Origin: Gimesia algae
GTDB taxonomy: Bacteria > Planctomycetota > Planctomycetia > Planctomycetales > Planctomycetaceae
Reading direction: 5' to 3'
NCBI RefSeq assembly: GCF_007746795.1
Contig: NZ_CP036343.1
Coordinates: 7,507,029-7,571,028 of the forward strand
DNA length: 64,000 bases
Shown here: in pieces, positions 44,296 through 54,955 of the stretch
How positions within the stretch are numbered: the first letter of the stretch is position 1
How the letters are laid out: the number at the start of each line of letters is the position of its first letter
Made by a program: the position numbers and the translations under genes
Notes under the pieces: generated by a model
The model's input: only the letters and a program-made list of their open reading frames with translations
Databases searched by the model: none
What the model was told of the DNA's origin: nothing

Positions 44296-45483
44296 TCAGC
44301 TGAGTCGTTCGAAATGCAGAGGATGATCGGATTCCGGATCAGCCACCCGCATTGAGATTTTACCATCGAGAACATCGGTCAACAAATCGCCACAGACCTC
44401 TGCACGCCAGCCTGCCATCAGCCGCGGACGTTCTTCAGAGATTTCTTTGTAAACGTGGTAGCGCACCAGGTGTCTCAAGTCGGCTGAAGTTCCCACAAGG
44501 GTCTGTGAAACATTCATTTCGGCACAGCGATTTGCCAGCGCGATTCCCAGCAGTTTGCCGATGACTTGTTCATCCTGGTTCTGTTGTGTATTGGGGTTTT
44601 CCATGAGTTGAGGCAGCTGATCGTTGGGTGTCTGTTGTGCTTTCGCAATCCGCTGCACTACTTCCGGCGCCAGTTTGAACATATTCTTGCGGTTCAGATC
44701 CCGTGTCGCTGTCAGATCCTGAGGCGTCGTTGGTTTGCGGCGTGCGAGTTCAATTAACAGGTCATCGCGGAGAATCCTGCGTGCCGGCTGATTCTTTTCC
44801 TGAGCCACTTCATCACGCCAGTCAAACAGTTCCCGCACAATCGCCAGTTCACGCGGTTTCAATTTGTGTAAACCCGAGACGCGTCGCCAGTTTTCCCGAT
44901 GGAATTCGGAATCCACTTCGTCGATCATCCGTTGAAACTCGGCTTCGGCCCAGTCGAGCCGTCCCAGTTCGATTAATTCTTTTTCCTGTATTTTCCAGAT
45001 CTTGAGTACGAACTTGACGTCATCCAGTGCATATTTGATCTGCTGTTGAGTGAGCGGACGCCGTCGCCAGTCGGTTCGAGTCTCTTTACTGCCCGCTTTT
45101 TCATTCAGCACACGCGCCACCAGTGCAGTGTACGCGATCGGAAAGCTCCGTGAACGCAGGCCTTCCGCGACCTGGAGATCAATCAGCTTTTGAGGCTTCT
45201 TCCCGGAAAAGTGCCGACAGAAACGAACTTCTTCACGACCGCCATGCACGACAACGGTTGTGGTATCATTCGTCATGATATCCCACCAGGGGGATAAATC
45301 ATCCATTTCATAAGGGTCGACGGCGACAGCCTGACCGTTGACGGCAAACTGTAATAGTGACAGTTCCGGCCGATAGGTGAACTCCGAAACAAATTCGGTA
45401 TCGAATGCAACGATGCCCGCGTCCAGGATTTGATCACATAACGCGATAAACTCGGACTGCTGCACGATGAGGGGGCTCGACAT
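44296..45483 (-). CDS. rnd: Ribonuclease D
   Basis: 395 residues. The DEDDy exonuclease motifs are present: VAFDTEFVSE (DxE), later IDLQVAEGLRS (D), and the final YALDDVKFVLKIW (Y...D). Two HRDC-type helical domains follow (LKPRELAIVRELFDWRDEVA and later RIAKAQQ). RNase D trims the 3-prime ends of tRNA and other small RNA. Length and layout are normal for the family. Confidence 0.93.
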   Translation of the reverse strand: MSSPLIVQQSEFIALCDQILDAGIVAFDTEFVSEFTYRPELSLLQFAVNGQAVAVDPYEMDDLSPWWDIMTNDTTTVVVHGGREEVRFCRHFSGKKPQKLIDLQVAEGLRSRSFPIAYTALVARVLNEKAGSKETRTDWRRRPLTQQQIKYALDDVKFVLKIWKIQEKELIELGRLDWAEAEFQRMIDEVDSEFHRENWRRVSGLHKLKPRELAIVRELFDWRDEVAQEKNQPARRILRDDLLIELARRKPTTPQDLTATRDLNRKNMFKLAPEVVQRIAKAQQTPNDQLPQLMENPNTQQNQDEQVIGKLLGIALANRCAEMNVSQTLVGTSADLRHLVRYHVYKEISEERPRLMAGWRAEVCGDLLTDVLDGKISMRVADPESDHPLHFERLS

Positions 45484-45829
45484 CCTTTGACCACTTCCTA
45501 TTCTTTGACCCGAAGCTCAGAACTTCGTCTGACATGATTGCGCTGACTTGCTCGTTCCTGCTTAAACCCTAATGTTGTAGATATTTATTGTATTCGTCAA
45601 TGAACTCAGGCACTTTTTGTGCGTGTGTCAATTATTGTCAGAAACCCGTCATTGGCGTTCACCCGGGTTAAAAAACCTGTTGAAGTCAGCTGGTTTGGAA
45701 AAAACCGGGTAAGTTTCGTCGGCTTCTCTGTCGATTCTGTTAACAGGAGGCCCTGCCGCTCAACTCCGAGCGGCAGAATCTGCCGATTGTTAGCCTACTT
45801 TAGAAAAACCGCTCCAGGAGCAGATTGTC
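45484..45829. other. Intergenic region with a strong hairpin before the motB-like gene
   Basis: 346 bases between the divergent rnd and motB-like genes. At 45753-45776 a perfect 9-base-pair stem (CTGCCGCTC with its complement) encloses a six-base loop, 54 bases before the motB-like ATG and without a T run. It is probably in the 5-prime leader and could be a regulatory RNA structure. No other coding frame is convincing. Confidence 0.5.
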
Positions 45830-46546
45830 ATGGAAGACGATGCCCCACCAGGAGTCCCGGAGTGGGTGGTGACCTACGGCGATATGATGTCACTGCTGCT
45901 TACCTTCTTCATCATGCTGGTTTCGTTGAGCGAAATCGTGAATGATGAAAAATACCGGGCGATCCTGGAATCCATTCAGACATACACGGGGTATCGGACC
46001 GGTCCGATCTCGCCGCCGGGAAAATATTTCCCGATGAATTCGCTGGTCGAACAGATGAGCATGCTGGGTGCCTACACAGACAGCCCCGAACGTGGTCGCG
46101 GGGGGATCAAAACCCGCTCCCTGGAAGGTGATGATGTGCGCGTCTACCGGACTCGCGAAGGGGTGCCCGTACCAGTGGGGAGAACCCTGTATTACAACCA
46201 GATCGATATCGATCTGGATCCCAAACGCCGGGAAAAACTGGATCAGATGATTCCGGAACTGGCCGGGAAACCAAACAAAATCGAACTCCGCTCGCACACA
46301 TCTGTCAAACCACTGCCAGCCGACGCACCCATTCACGACAAGCTGGTTCTGACTTATCAGCGGGGACGGAATGTGATGCTGTATCTGATTCAGAAAGGGA
46401 TCGAGCCGAAACGGATTCGTATCACAGCCGCGGCTGACTATGAGCCCCCTTTGCAGACCGGTGATGAAAAGTCGGAGCAGATGGATCGCCTGGATGTGTT
46501 ACTTCTGGATGCCTTCGTGAACGACTATGTCGGCCCCAGAAAGTAA
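45830..46546 (+). CDS. MotB/OmpA-family protein without a MotA partner
   Basis: 238 residues. The N-terminus PEWVVTYGDMMSLLLTFFIM with the conserved aspartate is the MotB plug-and-span segment, and the C-terminal part resembles an OmpA-like peptidoglycan-binding domain (KIELRSHTS, KRIRITAAADYEPP). It is shorter than most MotB and there is no motA beside it; it may serve a stator with MotA elsewhere, or a gliding or division system. No motility genes are seen in the window. Confidence 0.8.
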   Translation: MEDDAPPGVPEWVVTYGDMMSLLLTFFIMLVSLSEIVNDEKYRAILESIQTYTGYRTGPISPPGKYFPMNSLVEQMSMLGAYTDSPERGRGGIKTRSLEGDDVRVYRTREGVPVPVGRTLYYNQIDIDLDPKRREKLDQMIPELAGKPNKIELRSHTSVKPLPADAPIHDKLVLTYQRGRNVMLYLIQKGIEPKRIRITAAADYEPPLQTGDEKSEQMDRLDVLLLDAFVNDYVGPRK

Positions 46547-46595
46547 CAGATCATAACAGGCTTGGTTTGCTGAGTTTTATTCTACTACTCTGCCA

Positions 46596-46928
46596 TTACT
46601 CTGCCATCAGATCTTCGACCAGATGTTCACGACGCCGGGCAGCCACATCCTGCATTTTGAGGATATGCGGTGCGGAAACTTCGACGTGGGCTTCATCCAG
46701 GCGTCTGTTGACAGCGGGAGCCAGTGGTACAAACATCGATGAAACACGGACGTTCATACTGTTCTCTTCTGATTCAGACATTTCCTGATCCTTTATTTTC
46801 ATTTCTTCTAATACGACAGGGTTCCAAGTTTCTTTCCGCTGGTCCGCTGAGACATAGTGGGTTCGTGCCCAGCTTCTCAATCTCAACTCTTTAGCCAGAG
46901 AGATCGTACTATCCAACTCCTTGCTCAT
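46596..46928 (-). CDS. Conserved planctomycete protein, unknown function
   Basis: 110 residues from ATG 46928 (MSKELDSTISLAKELRLRSW). The core LRLRSWARTHYVSADQRKET and WNPVVLEEMKIKDQEM looks conserved, and the protein is helical and charged. An earlier in-frame start at 46964 is possible. No known domain. It lies between the MotB-like and FtsB-like genes. Confidence 0.62.
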   Translation of the reverse strand: MSKELDSTISLAKELRLRSWARTHYVSADQRKETWNPVVLEEMKIKDQEMSESEENSMNVRVSSMFVPLAPAVNRRLDEAHVEVSAPHILKMQDVAARRREHLVEDLMAE

Positions 46929-47251
46929 ACCGCGATATCCTCTTTGATGAATCTTCTTAGGCACGTCTCATTTCACAGGCGCGTCTCGTTTCGAACAGCC
47001 TCGATCCCGAGGAACCTGAACACAGGCTTCAATGTGACTATTAGTCAGATCGTCTGGAAGCTTACATCAGCCAAAATAATTTTGTTTTCGTCCACAGGCA
47101 TTGAGTGAGATTCTCTGCTGCAGGCAGCTATTGCAGACACAACCCGAAGAACAAGGTTGTTGGGAAGAATAGTCAGGATCACAATTAAGAGACCATGCGA
47201 CAAAACCGGACAAAACACTACAGCCAGTCTCGACGCTTACAACCAGCACAA
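46929..47251. other. Intergenic region between two leftward genes
   Basis: 323 bases between the gene starting at 46928 and the stop of the FtsB-like gene at 47252. The short frames read across it do not look like proteins. A promoter for the leftward gene at 46928 should lie in the right part. No RNA gene or repeat was recognised. Confidence 0.4.
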
Positions 47252-47896
47252 TCAGCACTCTTCTTCCGGGTTTTCATCGCTGATCCGATATCGTGAATGC
47301 AGTACCGAAAACAGATTTCGTGTCGTTCTGGTCACGGTCTCCAACTGTGGCGTCTGGGATTCGTGCAGAAACGTGAACGCTAACACGATGATCACCGCCG
47401 CTGTCAACAGGATGGAAGACCGCACTTTCTGATTTTCACTCAGCACTCCCAGCATGGGAATATACCACGCGCGACTCGTGACAGATGCTTTCTGGTTTGG
47501 ATTCCACTGGGGAACATCCAAAGCATGATCCGGCTCAACGGCAATGCGCTCTTCTCCCGGACTGGTGGCATCAAAGTCGACTCGGGCGACTTCAGAACGG
47601 AATTCCGGATCGTTCTCCAGCGAATGGGCAATCTCTTTCAGGTATTCCACCTGATTTTCCAGCGAAACCAGCTGCACCTGGTTGGTCAGATACTCATTAC
47701 GCAAATTCAGATAGGACAGATAACGGGGCGCCAGAACCACCGCCGCAAACAGGCTGGCTGCGATGAATAGCAGGATCCAGAATGTGAGTGAGATCATCCA
47801 GCCGATACTGGATTCGTCATTCTGATTCTGATTGACTGACACAATAAACACGCCCGATTTGAACAGGGGAAAACAGCAGATAAAAAACAACGGCAT
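47252..47896 (-). CDS. FtsB/DivIC-like membrane protein with a second span
   Basis: 214 residues. A membrane span (about 33-56) is followed directly by a coiled coil (60-95: SYLNLRNEYLTNQVQLVSLE) and the stretch ENDPEFRSEVARVDFDATSP ending GEERIAV, close to the N-D-P-E...AR...pGE pattern of FtsB/DivIC septum proteins. Unlike those, a further span follows near 161-177 and then a 35-residue tail. The start is uncertain: ATG 47896 or a GTG near 47842. In a phylum lacking FtsZ the role is open. Confidence 0.6.
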   Translation of the reverse strand: MPLFFICCFPLFKSGVFIVSVNQNQNDESSIGWMISLTFWILLFIAASLFAAVVLAPRYLSYLNLRNEYLTNQVQLVSLENQVEYLKEIAHSLENDPEFRSEVARVDFDATSPGEERIAVEPDHALDVPQWNPNQKASVTSRAWYIPMLGVLSENQKVRSSILLTAAVIIVLAFTFLHESQTPQLETVTRTTRNLFSVLHSRYRISDENPEEEC

Positions 47897-48014
47897 TCTC
47901 TTTAATCAAAATCGACCACGACAGGCAGGCTTCTTCATCCACTGTGAAACTGTAAGGGTTATCCGCTTTGCTTCAAACCTGACGATTGACGAACAGGGCT
48001 TGAGTAAACGGGCG

Positions 48015-48051
48015 TAAAAAAACTCCCCTCTGAACTGAATCAGAGAGGAGT
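48015..48051 (-). terminator. Intrinsic terminator of eno
   Basis: On the minus strand the stem ACTCCTCTCTGA/TCAGAGGGGAGT (11 of 12 pairs, one mismatch) has a six-base loop and is followed by seven T bases. It lies just after the enolase stop at 48078 and before the FtsB-like gene on the same strand, so it should separate the two transcripts. Confidence 0.88.
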
Positions 48052-48077
48052 CTTACATGATCTGAACCTGGCAGCGA

Positions 48078-49834
<1,757 letters not shown>

Positions 49835-50908
49835 ATGAGTTCTACTTCACAACACAATCACCCACCCACATCTGAACCGTCCTATCCCCCCTTGAAGGTG
49901 GAAGACATGGACCCTCAGTTGACTACAATCCAGCCGGGTGGCGGGATCATTATCAATCTGGAGATGCTCTGGGGACGCTGGCGACGATTCTGGCTGAAGA
50001 CATTTCGGCGGGGCTACGTGCAGCAGATGCAGAGCAAGCGTAAAGGCGATTTCAATCCCTGTCCGCATGATGTACTCGACCCGCGTGATCTGAAGTATCA
50101 TGAAAATCAGGGCGGATATTACTGGGAAACAGCAGACGATCCTTTTGCTTATCGCAGTCGACTCCCTTTCGCGCGGGAAGGACTGGCGGAACTGATCGTG
50201 CTCTCCACCCTGTTCTTCGGCGGTGCGGCTTTGGCTGCAGGACTGCTGCTGTCCTTCCAGGCATCGGGCCTGGTCGCGATCTTCGGCTGGCTGCTGGCGT
50301 TTGTGCTGTTCCTGCTCGGCCTGGAAATCGTCTGGTTCTTCCGCAATCCGAATCGGAAGATTCCCGCTGGTGAAGGAGTGATTGTCTCACCCGCTGACGG
50401 AACCTTTGATACGATCGAAGAAATCGAACATCATGAATACATAGGCGGCCCGGCAATTGAAATCGGCATTTTCCTGTCGATCTTCAATGTGCACATCAAC
50501 CGCATCCCGGTCGCGGGTAAGATTATCAAACTCGCTTACAAGCCGGGTAAATGTCTGAACGCGCTGCGACCGGAATCCACGCGTGAAAACGAACGTCTGG
50601 AAGTCTACCTGCAAATGCCGGCACCAACGAACCGGCCGATGCTGGTGCAGCAGATCACCGGTGCGATTGCCCGTCGCATTGTCTGCCGCATCAAGCCGGG
50701 CGATGAATTAGATAAGGGTCAGCAGTTTGGGATGATTAAACTGGGTTCACGGACGGTGATTGTATTTCCTAAGGAACCGGGCCTGGAAATCCTGACAAAA
50801 CCGGGTGACAAGCTACAGGCAGGATCAACGATTCTGGCAAAATACACGGATGCTGCAGCGCAAGTGACAACAACGGGGGAGGCATCCAATGATGACAAAG
50901 AAGCGTAA
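49835..50908 (+). CDS. psd: Phosphatidylserine decarboxylase-type protein
   Basis: 357 residues. The pyruvoyl-dependent decarboxylase part has SPADGTFDTIEEIEHHEYIG, NVHINRIPVAGKIIKL and the cleavage site GMIKLGSRTVIVFP, where the serine in GS becomes the pyruvoyl group, as in short bacterial/archaetidylserine decarboxylases. Upstream there is a long extension with two membrane spans (residues about 113-170) that the short enzymes do not share. pssA follows with a 20-base overlap, so together they make phosphatidylethanolamine. Confidence 0.9.
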   Translation: MSSTSQHNHPPTSEPSYPPLKVEDMDPQLTTIQPGGGIIINLEMLWGRWRRFWLKTFRRGYVQQMQSKRKGDFNPCPHDVLDPRDLKYHENQGGYYWETADDPFAYRSRLPFAREGLAELIVLSTLFFGGAALAAGLLLSFQASGLVAIFGWLLAFVLFLLGLEIVWFFRNPNRKIPAGEGVIVSPADGTFDTIEEIEHHEYIGGPAIEIGIFLSIFNVHINRIPVAGKIIKLAYKPGKCLNALRPESTRENERLEVYLQMPAPTNRPMLVQQITGAIARRIVCRIKPGDELDKGQQFGMIKLGSRTVIVFPKEPGLEILTKPGDKLQAGSTILAKYTDAAAQVTTTGEASNDDKEA

Positions 50909-51779
50909 ACTGATCGCCGTGCTGCCGACACTGCTGACACTGGGAAATGCGGCCTGCGGATTTGGGGCGATCACCTACGCGGCAAAAGTCGGTCCGGAAT
51001 ATCTGGGACAGGCTGCCAATGGCGGTGGCCTGACCCGCATGCTGGGTTCTTCGCCTGGCCTGTATAATTCGTTTGAAAATCAGCATCTGTTTATCGCCGC
51101 GCTGTTGATCTTTATCGCGATGCTGTTCGATGCGCTGGACGGGAGCGCCGCCCGCTGGGCCAATCAGACCAGTGAATTTGGTGCCCAGCTCGACAGCCTG
51201 TGTGACGCGATCAGCTTTGGAGTCGCGCCCGCATTTCTGATGCTGCAAATGGTGCAGTTTCGCACGAATTATCATCCCCGTTTATTATGGGTCATTGCGC
51301 TGCTGTTTGCCGTCTGTACGATCCTGAGACTGGCCCGCTTTAATGTGGAAACAGAAGAAGAAGACACGCACGAGGGATTCAGCGGACTCCCCTCTCCCGC
51401 GGCTGCAGGGGTTGTGGCTTCTTTTCTCATCGCCATGCGGGGAGTCTATAAACTGGCAGAGACGGAACACGATACACTGGCAAAGTCGATGGCTGACTGG
51501 CTGATTCCCGCGGTCGCCTGGTCGCTGCCCTGGATCACCCTGGCCGTCGCGGCGTTAATGGTCTCGCGAATTCGTTATGCGCATGTTTTTAATCAACTGT
51601 TCAGAGGTCAGCGCAGCCGACGGCATGTCCTGCAACTGGTATTTTCGATCGCGTTGGTCTTTCTGGTTCAGGAGTTAGCCATCCCCGTCCTGTTCTGTTA
51701 TTTCGCGTTTTCGTCTCCAATTCGTGCTTTTTGGGAAGAAGTTGTCTCTGGACGACTATACAAATCGAAACAAATTTGA
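50889..51779 (+). CDS. pssA: CDP-diacylglycerol-serine O-phosphatidyltransferase
   Basis: 296 residues. The CDP-alcohol phosphotransferase motif is spelled DALDGSAARWANQTSEFGAQ then LDSLCD, matching DG(x2)AR(x8)G(x3)D(x3)D. About seven membrane spans. It couples CDP-diacylglycerol with serine, producing the substrate for the psd product. GGGGGAGG lies six bases before ATG 50889, inside the end of psd. An inner loop GLTRMLGSSPGL between spans is longer than in short PssA forms. Confidence 0.92.
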   Translation: MMTKKRKLIAVLPTLLTLGNAACGFGAITYAAKVGPEYLGQAANGGGLTRMLGSSPGLYNSFENQHLFIAALLIFIAMLFDALDGSAARWANQTSEFGAQLDSLCDAISFGVAPAFLMLQMVQFRTNYHPRLLWVIALLFAVCTILRLARFNVETEEEDTHEGFSGLPSPAAAGVVASFLIAMRGVYKLAETEHDTLAKSMADWLIPAVAWSLPWITLAVAALMVSRIRYAHVFNQLFRGQRSRRHVLQLVFSIALVFLVQELAIPVLFCYFAFSSPIRAFWEEVVSGRLYKSKQI

Positions 51780-51833
51780 GAAACTGGAACGTTTAACTCC
51801 CCCTTTAGTCGAACCTTGAAGGTACTGTCGCCG

Positions 51834-52451
51834 ATGTTTACGGGACTGGTCGAGGGTCGAGGTACCGTTCATCTACTGGAGAAGAACGGCTCCGCCATCG
51901 ATTTAACGCTTGCGATTCCGGAATGGATTACGAATGATGCCCACCTGGGAGACAGTGTGGCTATCAACGGATGCTGCCTGACGGTCGTTGAAATCGAAGT
52001 CGGCTTCCTGAAATTTCAGGCAGGTGCGGAAACCCTTGCCAAAACCAATCTGGGCCTGTTGTCTCCAGACGATCAGGTCAATCTGGAACGCCCCCTGGCA
52101 GCCAACGGTCGTCTGGGTGGGCATTTTGTCCAGGGTCACGTAGATGGTGTGGGTACGATCAAATCGATCGACAGGGATGGGGAGTGGATCACCATGTGGT
52201 TCGATGTACCGGAAGCATTAGCTCTGCAGATGGTCGCGAAAGGATCGGTCACGATTGACGGGATCAGCCTGACGATTGTGGAAAGCCAGCCGGCGTCATT
52301 CAGTATCGCTTTGATACCGCATACGCTGGGAGTGACCACCCTGGGCCAGAAACAGGTGGGCAGCGTTGTGAATATCGAAACGGACATCCTCGGGAAGTAT
52401 GTACAGAAACTGATTCCCATAACATCAGATGGTTTCAATGAAAGAAGATGA
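51834..52451 (+). CDS. ribE: Riboflavin synthase alpha chain
   Basis: 205 residues from ATG 51834, starting MFTGLVEGRGTV, the classic start (a TTG at 51816 is rejected). Two lumazine-binding barrels repeat: GDSVAINGCCLTVVE in the first, KGSVTIDGISLTIVE in the second. It converts two molecules of dimethylribityllumazine to riboflavin. The last 14 to 23 bases overlap the next gene. No FMN riboswitch is seen before it. Confidence 0.95.
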   Translation: MFTGLVEGRGTVHLLEKNGSAIDLTLAIPEWITNDAHLGDSVAINGCCLTVVEIEVGFLKFQAGAETLAKTNLGLLSPDDQVNLERPLAANGRLGGHFVQGHVDGVGTIKSIDRDGEWITMWFDVPEALALQMVAKGSVTIDGISLTIVESQPASFSIALIPHTLGVTTLGQKQVGSVVNIETDILGKYVQKLIPITSDGFNERR

Positions 52452-53358
52452 AAGGCAGACTCGATCTTATTTAATGCAGCTCTTCGAGCGGCATGGCTTT
52501 AACCCGCGCTCTGATCTGGGCCAGAACTTTCTGATCGATCTGAATATCATCGAATACGTCGTTGAACATGGTCATATCCAGCCCAACGATATTGTCCTTG
52601 AAGTCGGCACCGGCACGGGAGGCATGACCACCTTCATGGCGCAACAGGCAGCGCATGTGATCACGGTGGAATACGACCGCAACATGCACACCCTGGCGCA
52701 GGAAGCGACTCAGAAATACGACAATATCACGCTGCTGAACTGTGATGCGTTAAAAAATAAAAACCATATGTCCCCGATCGTACTCGATGAAATTGCCGCT
52801 CAGTTGGAAGCGCATCCGGGCAGTCAGCTCAAGCTGGTGGCGAACCTGCCTTACAATGTGGCAACGCCGATCATCTCGAATATCGTGGCCTCCGATCTGC
52901 CCTGGAATCGCATGGTCGTGACGATTCAGTACGAACTCGGGTTGAAGATGGCCTGTAAGCCATCGTCGTCCAATTACGGTGCCCTGTCGGTCTGGTTACA
53001 GTCACAGTGTTTTGTGAAGCTGTTGAAGAAACTGGGGCCGACGGTCTTCTGGCCGCGTCCCGGAGTCGATTCGGCCATCGTCCAGCTCACACCCAACCCG
53101 CCCCTCAAACAGAAGATTGGCGACCGGGTCTTCTTTCAGGACTTTCTCCGCAGAGTTTTTCAACATCGCCGTAAACTGATGCGAAGTACCCTGGTCGGGA
53201 TGTACAGCAAACAGCTACCCAAAGCGGACGTCGATTCGATACTACTGACGCATGGGATTGATAAAGAAAAAGTACGGGCCGAAGAGCTGAATATTCTTGA
53301 ATTGATCGAACTGGCCAACTCGTTTCAGGAACAGATCGCACAGCAGGCAAACGGGTAA
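52429..53358 (+). CDS. rsmA: 16S rRNA adenine dimethyltransferase RsmA/KsgA
   Basis: 309 residues (ATG 52429; ATG 52438 is equally possible). It dimethylates two adjacent adenines near the end of 16S rRNA. Family motifs: RSDLGQNFLIDLNIIEYVVE, VLEVGTGTGGMTTFMAQQA (SAM binding) and LVANLPYNVATPIISNIV (motif IV, NLPY). The last part (FFQDFLRRVFQHRRKLMRST) is the usual C-terminal helical domain. It overlaps ribE by 14-23 bases. Confidence 0.94.
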   Translation: MVSMKEDERQTRSYLMQLFERHGFNPRSDLGQNFLIDLNIIEYVVEHGHIQPNDIVLEVGTGTGGMTTFMAQQAAHVITVEYDRNMHTLAQEATQKYDNITLLNCDALKNKNHMSPIVLDEIAAQLEAHPGSQLKLVANLPYNVATPIISNIVASDLPWNRMVVTIQYELGLKMACKPSSSNYGALSVWLQSQCFVKLLKKLGPTVFWPRPGVDSAIVQLTPNPPLKQKIGDRVFFQDFLRRVFQHRRKLMRSTLVGMYSKQLPKADVDSILLTHGIDKEKVRAEELNILELIELANSFQEQIAQQANG

Positions 53359-53367
53359 AAAAATTGC

Positions 53368-53382
53368 CTGCCTGTCAGGCAG
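53368..53382. terminator. Short hairpin between rsmA and guaB
   Basis: CTGCC/GGCAG with a five-base loop, ten bases after the rsmA stop. There is no T run after it, and an A run before it would only fit a leftward terminator. It may be a weak terminator, attenuator or chance structure. Confidence 0.3.
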
Positions 53383-53470
53383 TGTCTAAAATGCGTTCAT
53401 CAAAATCACTTTGAAATAAATCACACATCAACAGCAAAAACATTCAAGCGTCGTGTTAAGGAGAGGAACA

Positions 53471-54955
53471 ATGGAAGATCGCATTATCTGTCAGGGAATT
53501 ACGTTTGATGACGTCTTACTGCAACCCGCATTCAGTGAAGTAATGCCATCGGAAGTCAGTGTAGCCACACAGCTTACCAGAAATATTCCTCTGAATCTTC
53601 CGATCATCAGCAGTCCCATGGACACAGTCACCGAAAGTGACATGGCGATTGGTATGGCCCAGGAGGGGGGCATCGGCATTATTCACAAAAACATGACGGC
53701 CGATCAGCAGGCAATGCTCGTCGATGTTGTGAAGCGAAGTGAACATGGGGTCATTGTCGATCCTGTCACCCTGCCACCGGAAGCCACGGTCGCCGAAGCT
53801 GCCGAAATCATGAAACGCAGGAACATCGGCGGTGTCCCAGTCACGAAAAATGGGAAACTTGTAGGAATTTTAACGAGTCGGGACCTGAGATTTTTAGACA
53901 CGCCTGACAAGTCTATTTCCGAGGTTATGACGAAAGATAAGCTTGTAACGGCTAAAGAAGATACAACGCTTGAAGCGGCTCAGCGGATATTATTGGAAAA
54001 TAAGGTCGAGAAACTTCTGCTGGTTGACGAAAATTATCAACTGAAGGGGCTTATTACAATTAAGGACATCGACAAGACGATGCAGTTCCCTCTGGCCTCC
54101 AAAGATTCACGAGGTCGGCTGCGAGTGGGAGCTGCCGTTGGTGTACACGATTATGAACGAGCTGCTTTACTGATTGAAAAAGGGGTTGATCTCCTGGTTG
54201 TTGACAGTGCACATGGCCATTCGGGCAATGTGATCCAGACCGTGAGAGAAATCAAAAATCGATGGGACATCGATGTGGTTGCCGGTAATGTGGCGACAGA
54301 ACAGGGTGCCCGTGACCTGGCAGATGCTGGCGCAGACGCCGTCAAGGTCGGCATTGGTCCTGGTTCAATCTGTACGACACGAATTATTTCCGGCGTCGGT
54401 GTGCCTCAATTAACGGCCATTTCCAATGCTGCCAAGGCATTGAAAGGGTCGGGAGTTCCGGTCATCGCGGATGGAGGCATTCGTTACAGTGGAGATATTG
54501 CCAAGGCACTGGCAGCGGGTGCTCATACGGTGATGTTGGGAGGTTTGCTCGCAGGTCTGGATGAGAGTCCAGGCGAATTGATTCTATATCAGGGACGCAG
54601 TTTCAAGCGTTATCGTGGCATGGGATCAATGGGAGCGATGGTTAAAGGTAGTAGCGAACGCTACCGACAAAGTTCAGTTAATCAAGATGGAAAGGACACT
54701 GCTAAAAAACTCGTTCCGGAAGGAGTGGAAGGTCGCGTGCCTTATAAAGGCCCGCTGCAGAATCTGCTCTATCAGCTTGTAGGAGGACTACGGGCCGGCA
54801 TGGGTTATCTGGGTGTCCAGTCTATCGCGGAAATGCGTACCGAAGCCAGATTCATTCAGGTCTCAGCAGCAACGGTCAGGGAGAACCATCCGCATGATAT
54901 TGCAGTTACTCAAGAAGCACCAAATTACACAGCCGAACATTCGCCCATGGAATAG
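53471..54955 (+). CDS. guaB: IMP dehydrogenase
   Basis: 494 residues from ATG 53471 (AAGGAGAGG upstream). It oxidises IMP to XMP, the committed step of guanine nucleotide synthesis. Two CBS domains lie near residues 90-205 ([39 protein letters not shown]). The catalytic loop is [20 protein letters not shown] with the active cysteine, and the flap contains [16 protein letters not shown]. Its last 62 bases overlap the next gene. Confidence 0.97.
   Translation: MEDRIICQGITFDDVLLQPAFSEVMPSEVSVATQLTRNIPLNLPIISSPMDTVTESDMAIGMAQEGGIGIIHKNMTADQQAMLVDVVKRSEHGVIVDPVTLPPEATVAEAAEIMKRRNIGGVPVTKNGKLVGILTSRDLRFLDTPDKSISEVMTKDKLVTAKEDTTLEAAQRILLENKVEKLLLVDENYQLKGLITIKDIDKTMQFPLASKDSRGRLRVGAAVGVHDYERAALLIEKGVDLLVVDSAHGHSGNVIQTVREIKNRWDIDVVAGNVATEQGARDLADAGADAVKVGIGPGSICTTRIISGVGVPQLTAISNAAKALKGSGVPVIADGGIRYSGDIAKALAAGAHTVMLGGLLAGLDESPGELILYQGRSFKRYRGMGSMGAMVKGSSERYRQSSVNQDGKDTAKKLVPEGVEGRVPYKGPLQNLLYQLVGGLRAGMGYLGVQSIAEMRTEARFIQVSAATVRENHPHDIAVTQEAPNYTAEHSPME

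Noticed and set aside
53368..53382. Hairpin after rsmA as a strong intrinsic terminator
   Set aside because: The stem is short and no T run follows in the direction of transcription, so it is listed only with low confidence.
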